A stretch of DNA of 10,246 bases from positions 1-10,246 of the forward strand of contig CAZXCQ010000222.1 of assembly GCA_964639275.1 (NCBI GenBank), in the 5' to 3' direction. Position 1 is the stretch's first letter; the number at the start of each line of letters is the position of its first letter. This document shows positions 6,050 through 10,246 of this stretch, one piece after another. The notes beneath the pieces are model-generated. The model was given only the letters and a program-made list of their open reading frames with translations, did not search any database and had not been told where the DNA came from. The position numbers and the translations under genes were made by a program. Source of the DNA: CAZXCQ01 sp964639275 (lineage in GTDB: Bacteria > Desulfobacterota > DSM-4660 > Desulfatiglandales > Desulfatiglandaceae).

Positions 6050-7023
6050 CGTATCGCCGTGTATGGAAGTGGCTGTTTTTCGTCTCTCTCGTTGCGCTTC
6101 TGGCCTTTTTGCCCAAGCTCATTTCGGAATTCAGCCTGAACCTCGTGATTACCATGCTGATCTACTCTCTGGTGGCCGTGGGTTACAATATCCTTTTTGG
6201 ACAGGCGGGACTCCTCTCCTTCGGGCATGCCGCCTACTTTGGAATAGGCGCCTATACTTCCATACTCGTGTATAAACATCTTGGACTCTCCTTGTTGCCA
6301 GGCATTGTCGCGGGCGGTGTGTGCGGTGTCTTGCTGGGTATAGTCTTCGGGGTCTTTGTGGTTCGATTGAGCGGACTGCCTTTCGCATTGCTGAGTCTGG
6401 CATTCAATATGGTCATCTATGCTGTCGCCGAAAAGTGGCGTTCCCTTAGCGGTGGTGAGGATGGGCTGGCCATGCAGCGACCCGACCTGTCTGTACCGGG
6501 ATTCGGATCTATTGACATGTTTTCCACTGTCAACTTCTATTACTTTGTCCTCATCGTTGTGGGACTGAGCGTAGTGTATTGTTGGTTTCTCACCAGAACC
6601 CCTCTGGGACGGATCAATGTGTGCGTTCGGGAAAACGCAGAGCGAGCAGGCTTTGTGGGCTACAACACCTATGCGACAAAATTCCTGGTCTATCTCATTG
6701 CTGCATTCTTTTGCGGGATAGCCGGGGCCCTGGCCTCGTCCTTTCAGGAGTTCGTCTCCACGACAATGATCAACCTCGATAAGTCAGCAGATATCCTGAT
6801 TATAACCTTTGTCGGTGGTCGCGGCATATTCTGGGGACCCATCATAGGCGCCTTTTTCCTAACGTATCTCAACGATGCCTTGAGTTCGCTCACCGAGCAC
6901 TGGGCAATCATTCAAGGTGCCATCTTTATCGCCCTGGTCATGTATGCCCCGGATGGGATCAGTGGTCTGGTGCTACGTATAAAGGACTGGCTCCTGGACC
7001 GATTTAGAAGGGAAGCAGGCTGA
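6046..7023 (+). CDS. livM: Branched-chain-type ABC importer permease LivM
   Basis: A 325-residue inner-membrane permease, partner of LivH in the heterodimeric channel. Family marks are LVAVGYNILFGQAGLLSFGH (residues 42-61) followed by AAYFGIGAY, the LSGGEDGL segment (134-141), RTPLGRINVCVRENAERAG (184-202), and FVGGRGIFWGPIIGAFF (255-271), the ATPase-contact loop. The length and hydrophobic profile are normal for the family, with a positively charged cytoplasmic C-terminus (RIKDWLLDRFRREAG). It starts inside the last codons of livH with a 4-bp overlap and a GGGAGAG site just upstream, and ends 5 bp before livG, so the four core genes read as one transcript. Confidence 0.94.
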   Translation: MTYRRVWKWLFFVSLVALLAFLPKLISEFSLNLVITMLIYSLVAVGYNILFGQAGLLSFGHAAYFGIGAYTSILVYKHLGLSLLPGIVAGGVCGVLLGIVFGVFVVRLSGLPFALLSLAFNMVIYAVAEKWRSLSGGEDGLAMQRPDLSVPGFGSIDMFSTVNFYYFVLIVVGLSVVYCWFLTRTPLGRINVCVRENAERAGFVGYNTYATKFLVYLIAAFFCGIAGALASSFQEFVSTTMINLDKSADILIITFVGGRGIFWGPIIGAFFLTYLNDALSSLTEHWAIIQGAIFIALVMYAPDGISGLVLRIKDWLLDRFRREAG

Positions 7024-7028
7024 GAAGG

Positions 7029-7778
7029 ATGAAAAACGCAACTATTCTGGAAATGATCGGTCTTTACAAGAGCTTCGGGGAACTGATGGCCATAAATGAT
7101 CTCTCACTCTCCATAGATGGAGGAACACGGCATGCCATTATTGGACCCAACGGGGCAGGCAAGACAACGTTATTCAACCTCCTCAGCGGCCACCACAAGG
7201 TGACCAGCGGACAAATCATCTTCAAGGGCCTGGACATTACCGGGTTGTCCCCTTTTCGCATCAACCGACTGGGAATAGCCCGTTCCTTTCAAATCATCAA
7301 TGTCTTTCCCCAGTTATCGGTGTTCGAAAATGTGCGCTCAGTCTTAATGTCCAAACACCAGGTCCGCTTTAACTTCGTGAGAAACATACGCAGGTGGGGA
7401 AATGTGGAGCAGGAGACCCTGGCCAGCCTGGAGCAGATCGGGTTGCTGCACAAAAAAGAGGTTCCGGCGGGCTTTCTCTCTTACGGGGAACAAAGGGCCT
7501 TGGAGGTGGGGCTCACCATAGCTTCCGATCCCGAGCTGATCCTGCTGGATGAGCCGACCGCGGGCATGTCAATGGATGAGACCCGTCAGGCCATAAGATT
7601 GATTGATACGGTCACCCGGGGAAAGACCCTGGTCATCATCGAACATGACATGGAGGTGGTCTTTAGTTTGGCCGACGTGATCACGGTCATGTATTATGGA
7701 AAGGTTGTGGCCACCGGGCCACCGGAAGAGATTCGAGAGGACCCGAAGGTGAGGGAGGCGTACCTCGGAGATCAGTAA
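7029..7778 (+). CDS. livG: Branched-chain-type ABC importer ATPase LivG
   Basis: A 249-residue cytoplasmic ATPase that powers the importer together with LivF. Walker A is GPNGAGKT (39-46, Lys45), the Q-loop is in RSFQII (Gln88), the signature is LSYGEQ (150-155), Walker B is ILLDEP (171-176), and the switch His is in EHD (His206). LSYGEQR instead of LSGGQ is normal for LivG. The C-terminus (YYGKVVATGPPEEIREDPKV plus REAYLG) is also typical. The ATG at 7029 comes 5 bp after the livM stop; the GAAGG directly before it is too close to be a normal ribosome site, so coupling to livM translation is likely. No odd residues are seen, and the enzyme should be active. Confidence 0.95.
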   Translation: MKNATILEMIGLYKSFGELMAINDLSLSIDGGTRHAIIGPNGAGKTTLFNLLSGHHKVTSGQIIFKGLDITGLSPFRINRLGIARSFQIINVFPQLSVFENVRSVLMSKHQVRFNFVRNIRRWGNVEQETLASLEQIGLLHKKEVPAGFLSYGEQRALEVGLTIASDPELILLDEPTAGMSMDETRQAIRLIDTVTRGKTLVIIEHDMEVVFSLADVITVMYYGKVVATGPPEEIREDPKVREAYLGDQ

Positions 7779-7781
7779 GAG

Positions 7782-8492
7782 ATGTTGCAGCTTCGTGAGG
7801 TAAATACGTACTACGGAAAAAGCCACGTCCTCTTCGATATTTCCATGGAAATCGCGCAAGGGGAAATCGTGGCCCTGTTGGGCAGAAATGGCGTGGGCAA
7901 GACGACCACCCTGAGAACCATTATGGGCCTGACTCCACCGGTCAGTGGATCCATCCGGTTCAAAAATGAAGAGATAGCCGGCAAAAAGAGCCATTACATC
8001 GCACTGGCCGGAATCGGTCTGGTGCCCGAGGAGCGCTGGATATTTCCCAACCTGACCGTTTACCAGAACCTGATTATGGGAATAAAACCGGGCCAATACA
8101 AAAAGGATGTTCAGGCGGGGTGGACCATCGATCGGTGTTATGCGCACTTCCCGATACTTAGGGCACGACACAACTCAAAAGGGGGAGTTCTCTCCGGTGG
8201 CGAGATGCAGATCTTGGCCATAGCCCGGACCCTGATGGGAAATCCCGACTTGATCCTGGTTGACGAACCCACAGAGGGTCTGGCCCCGATGATTGTGGAG
8301 GAGGTCAGCAAGGTAATCAGGGAGATAAATGATTCGGGTACGGCCGTATTGTTGGTCGAGCAGAGACTTCCGGTTGTCCTGGGTCTGGCACAGAGGATCT
8401 ACCTGATGAGCAAGGGGATCATCCAGTGGGTGGGGACCCCTGAGGGGCTTGGCGAACGGGATGATATCCGCAAAAAGTATCTGGAGGTCTAG
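7782..8492 (+). CDS. livF: Branched-chain-type ABC importer ATPase LivF
   Basis: A 236-residue cytoplasmic ATPase, the second of the pair. Walker A is GRNGVGKT (34-41, Lys40), the segment GLVPEERWIFPNLTVYQNL (79-97) is a strong LivF mark, the signature is LSGGEMQ (137-143), and Walker B is LILVDEP (157-163). The switch position is Gln194 in VEQRL rather than His; LivF proteins normally carry VEQN here, so Gln is expected and only the following Arg in place of Asn is slightly unusual. It starts 3 bp after the livG stop. Its own stop abuts a possible 34-codon frame, and the binding-protein gene comes 182 bp later. The likely product is a functional subunit of a complete importer. Confidence 0.95.
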   Translation: MLQLREVNTYYGKSHVLFDISMEIAQGEIVALLGRNGVGKTTTLRTIMGLTPPVSGSIRFKNEEIAGKKSHYIALAGIGLVPEERWIFPNLTVYQNLIMGIKPGQYKKDVQAGWTIDRCYAHFPILRARHNSKGGVLSGGEMQILAIARTLMGNPDLILVDEPTEGLAPMIVEEVSKVIREINDSGTAVLLVEQRLPVVLGLAQRIYLMSKGIIQWVGTPEGLGERDDIRKKYLEV

Positions 8493-8597
8493 ATGAAAGG
8501 AGGTGAGGGGACAACGCGGCATTCGAGTATGTTTACCAAAAACAGACGTAACATCTCAATAAGCAGGGGTAAAGCCGTGGCATGTGGAAAAAGATAG
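8493..8597 (+). CDS. Possible 34-residue basic small protein after livF
   Basis: An ATG directly follows the livF stop (TAG ATG), with GGAGG at 8483-8487 spaced 5 nt, an excellent ribosome site. The frame runs 34 codons (start MKGGEGTTRHSSMFTKNRR, end AVACGKR) and is rich in Lys and Arg. It extends through the 5' flank and left arm of the hairpin repeat at 8548-8609, which argues that the frame may be incidental. A second, near-perfect Shine-Dalgarno, AAAGGAGGTGA (8496-8506), lies inside it without a well-placed start codon. No family is recognised. Confidence 0.3.
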   Translation: MKGGEGTTRHSSMFTKNRRNISISRGKAVACGKR

Positions 8598-8609
8598 ACC
8601 CCATGCCAC
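8548..8609 (+). repeat. Hairpin repeat element, copy R1 (binding-protein gene leader)
   Basis: A 37-bp unit beginning GTAACATCT and holding CAGGGG and AAAG matches 10169-10205 at 30 of 37 bases without gaps. It ends in the left arm of a perfect 8-bp stem, GTGGCATG (8577-8584) with CATGCCAC (8602-8609). The 17-nt loop reads TGGAAAAAGATAGACCC, which is close to the reverse complement of the loop in copy R2. It lies in the intergenic part of the importer operon, where stem-loops often affect mRNA decay and the relative level of the binding protein. Confidence 0.85.
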
Positions 8610-8674
8610 ACCAGGATCCATCGCCCCTCCGGATTCTTGAGAAGTTACAAACAGACCAAACAAGGAGATTGGCT

Positions 8675-9889
8675 ATGAGAAAGGTATGCGTATTATTCGT
8701 GGTCTTGGCAGGGCTGATCCTGGTTATCAACCAGGTGCAGGCAGCCCCTCCTGTGGTGGTGGGTCTTAACGATATTCGCTCCGGTCCATTTAAGACGAAT
8801 GGGGATCGATTTCTCATGGGCATGGAGGTGGCGGCCAAGGAGATCAATGCCGCCGGTGGGCTTTTGGGACGTCCCATTAAAATACTGGTCGAAGACAACC
8901 AGCTAAAACCGGAGATTGCGGTCCAGAAGCTCAAGAAAATGATTCTGAAAGACAAATGTCAGGCCATCTTTCAGGGGTCGAGTTCGGCAGTGGGGCTGGC
9001 GATCTCTCAGGCCATGCCTCGATACAAAAAGCTCTTCCTGGCCATAGCGTCATTTGCCATGGCTATCACCGGAGAGCATTTTAATCCTTATGTCTTCCGG
9101 ACAGACGCCAATGTGGCGACCCTGACCAAAACCATGGCGTTATATTGTGGCAGGCAAAAGCAGTTTAAGAAGGTCTATATGATCAACCAGGACTACTCTT
9201 ATGGCCACGATGTGGCCAATTATTACGAGAGGTTTATCAAGGAGATTAACCCGGATACCGAGATCGTGGGAAAGGATTTCCATCCAATCTTTAATAAGGA
9301 CTTTGCCCCTTATATCAGCAAGGTCAAGGCCTCTGGCGCGGACTATCTGCTCACCGGCAATTGGGGGCCTGATGAAAGCCAGCTTATTATTCAGAGCCGA
9401 AGCCTTGGTATGGATATCCCGATTGCGGGCATCCTTATGTTTGATATCAATAATCTGAGGGCAATGCCGGGAGATCAAGCTGTGGGGGACTATGGCGTGG
9501 GTTCTTTTGTCCTGGGTCTCGACATTCCAGCGGCCAGGAAATTTGAGGATTCATTTTATGAGAAAACAGGTGGAACGTGGCCGGTTGAACAGATTTGGCT
9601 GGGATACAAAGGGATGGTGTTGTATGCAGAGGCCGTCAAAAAGGCAGGGTCACTCGATGTCGAAAAGATTATCAAGGCCTTTGAGGGGCTCAAGTGGAAT
9701 GGACCGACCGGCACCGTAACCATGCGGGCAAAAGACCACCAGCTAATGCAACCCATGTGTGTCGGCCAAGTGGTCAAAAAGACAAAGTACTACGATTTTC
9801 CGTACGTAAAGCCAATTGAGGTTATCCCCCCTGACCAACTCACCTATAAGCCAGAGGAATTCGGATGGAGGCCATATCAGGGAAAATAG
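8675..9889 (+). CDS. Periplasmic substrate-binding protein of a HAAT-family importer
   Basis: A 404-residue periplasmic binding protein of the Leu/Ile/Val-BP type (Peripla_BP_6 family), which captures the solute for the LivHMGF channel. Residues 1-23 form a signal peptide (MRKVC, hydrophobic core, cleavage likely after VQA). The mature part starts PPVVVGLNDIRSGPFKTNGD, then GMEVAAKEINAAGGLLGRPI, the family hallmark, then LVEDNQLKPEIAVQKLKKMI. The GSSSAVGLAISQAM stretch is the usual loop near the ligand. I chose the ATG at 8675 because AAGGAGA (8662-8668) is well spaced and the signal peptide begins there; the in-frame ATG at 8582 lies inside a hairpin repeat. The family takes branched amino acids, amides, urea, aromatic acids and others, so the nearby amidase hints at an amide or related compound, but that is inference. 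The gene is last in the cassette and ends in a strong hairpin. Confidence 0.94.
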   Translation: MRKVCVLFVVLAGLILVINQVQAAPPVVVGLNDIRSGPFKTNGDRFLMGMEVAAKEINAAGGLLGRPIKILVEDNQLKPEIAVQKLKKMILKDKCQAIFQGSSSAVGLAISQAMPRYKKLFLAIASFAMAITGEHFNPYVFRTDANVATLTKTMALYCGRQKQFKKVYMINQDYSYGHDVANYYERFIKEINPDTEIVGKDFHPIFNKDFAPYISKVKASGADYLLTGNWGPDESQLIIQSRSLGMDIPIAGILMFDINNLRAMPGDQAVGDYGVGSFVLGLDIPAARKFEDSFYEKTGGTWPVEQIWLGYKGMVLYAEAVKKAGSLDVEKIIKAFEGLKWNGPTGTVTMRAKDHQLMQPMCVGQVVKKTKYYDFPYVKPIEVIPPDQLTYKPEEFGWRPYQGK

Positions 9890-9920
9890 CGACAGATCCG
9901 TATGTTCTAGGATCTGTCGC
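9889..9920 (+). terminator. Perfect 11-bp stem-loop at the binding-protein stop codon
   Basis: GCGACAGATCC (9889-9899) pairs perfectly with GGATCTGTCGC (9910-9920) around a 10-nt loop. The stem begins on the last base of the TAG stop. No U-run follows, so it is either a factor-dependent end or a 3' structure that protects the operon mRNA from exonucleases. Position and strength make it the likely 3' boundary of the importer operon. Confidence 0.6.
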
Positions 9921-10246
9921 CGAAACCGTGATCTGCCACGGTGCAGAAGTGGGCCGGGCAGTGTCGAACAAAATCTCCTTTTGAATGTAAACCCCGATGT
10001 TGCATTGGAATTCACCCGATCCGATGGAATGTCCTGTCATACAAGCACCAACTGGATAATTGATGCCCTCACAGGACCGCATTCAATGTGAATTCCTCAT
10101 AGAGCATCAATTTGGTGACTTCGTATTGCAAAAACAAGGTAATTTAATGGAACCATGGATATTTTTTGGTAACATCTGAAAAAACAGGGGCAAAGGTGAG
10201 GCATGGGGGTCTTTTTTTCTTCCACATGCCTCTAATAGGGGGCCCG
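9890..10246. other. Non-coding region after the importer operon
   Basis: No plausible gene is seen in these 357 bases. They hold the stem-loop at 9889-9920, a second small hairpin (ACCGTG 9925-9930 with CACGGT 9937-9942, 6-nt loop), and the second copy of the hairpin repeat at 10169-10232. The part 9945-10165 shows nothing I can name. The window ends 14 bases after the repeat. Confidence 0.7.
10169..10232 (+). repeat. Hairpin repeat element, copy R2 (loop inverted)
   Basis: The 37-bp 5' unit (10169-10205) matches copy R1 at the same spacing. The stem is GAGGCATG (10198-10205) with CATGCCTC (10225-10232). The 19-nt loop reads GGGGTCTTTTTTTCTTCCA, whose reverse complement matches the R1 loop at both ends (TGGAA and AGACCC). 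The second stem pair is A-T here and T-A in R1, a paired change that keeps the stem. After the stem the two copies diverge. What follows lies outside the window. Confidence 0.82.

Noticed and set aside
7029..8492. Naming the importer as a true leucine/isoleucine/valine system
   Set aside because: Subunit families are clear, but the binding protein does not allow the ligand to be read from sequence; liv symbols are used for family membership only.
8582..8674. N-terminal extension of the binding protein from the ATG at 8582
   Set aside because: The ATG lies within the stem-loop repeat, the extension lacks a signal sequence, and the ATG at 8675 starts a canonical signal peptide after AAGGAGA.
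10198..10232. Intrinsic terminator at the right edge
   Set aside because: The T-run is inside the loop, not after the stem, and the sequence is a copy of the element at 8548-8609.

Overview
The window reads as one stretch of a mesophilic, moderately GC-rich Gram-negative genome. It is most likely a metagenome-assembled Desulfobacterota (former Deltaproteobacteria) contig. This is an inference from the flavoredoxin-like flavin reductase, the DUF5661-like protein, the complete branched-chain-type ABC cassette and the many palindromic intergenic repeats; no rRNA or other marker gene is present. A run of exactly 100 N (1175-1274) is a scaffold join of unknown true length, so sequence on its two sides should not be read as one gene.

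Left part (1-1174): an octamer tandem repeat precedes a VapB-type antitoxin gene. The partner vapC survives only as a 36-codon in-frame remnant that joins the start of a PIN domain directly to its end. A NlpC/P60 lipoprotein gene follows and runs into the gap. Right of the gap, on the minus strand, a flavin reductase-like gene and a DUF5661-like gene form a two-gene unit (transcribed 2202 to the gap).

Centre (2203-5179): a 739-base non-coding region full of palindromes separates the minus-strand pair from plus-strand genes for an amidase-signature hydrolase and a VOC (glyoxalase-fold) protein. A repeat of about 76 bp, with a perfect or near-perfect 11-bp stem at its core, occurs once before the flavin reductase and once, inverted, before the VOC gene.

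Right part (5180-9889): a complete LIV/HAAT-family ABC importer in the order livH, livM, livG, livF, periplasmic binding protein. The first four genes are tightly coupled (4-bp overlap, then 5-bp and 3-bp gaps). The binding-protein gene is separated by 182 bp holding a possible 34-codon ORF and a hairpin element. A second copy of that element lies at the right edge of the window with the same 5' flank but with its hairpin loop in the opposite orientation. A perfect 11-bp-stem hairpin starts at the binding-protein stop codon.

Reading the genes together, the likely theme is uptake of a small solute (amino acid, amide or organic acid) by the HAAT importer, with the amidase and VOC protein acting on it in the cytoplasm. 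The substrate cannot be read from sequence. No wholly new multi-gene system is evident. The least ordinary signals are the two families of palindromic repeats and the collapsed toxin gene.
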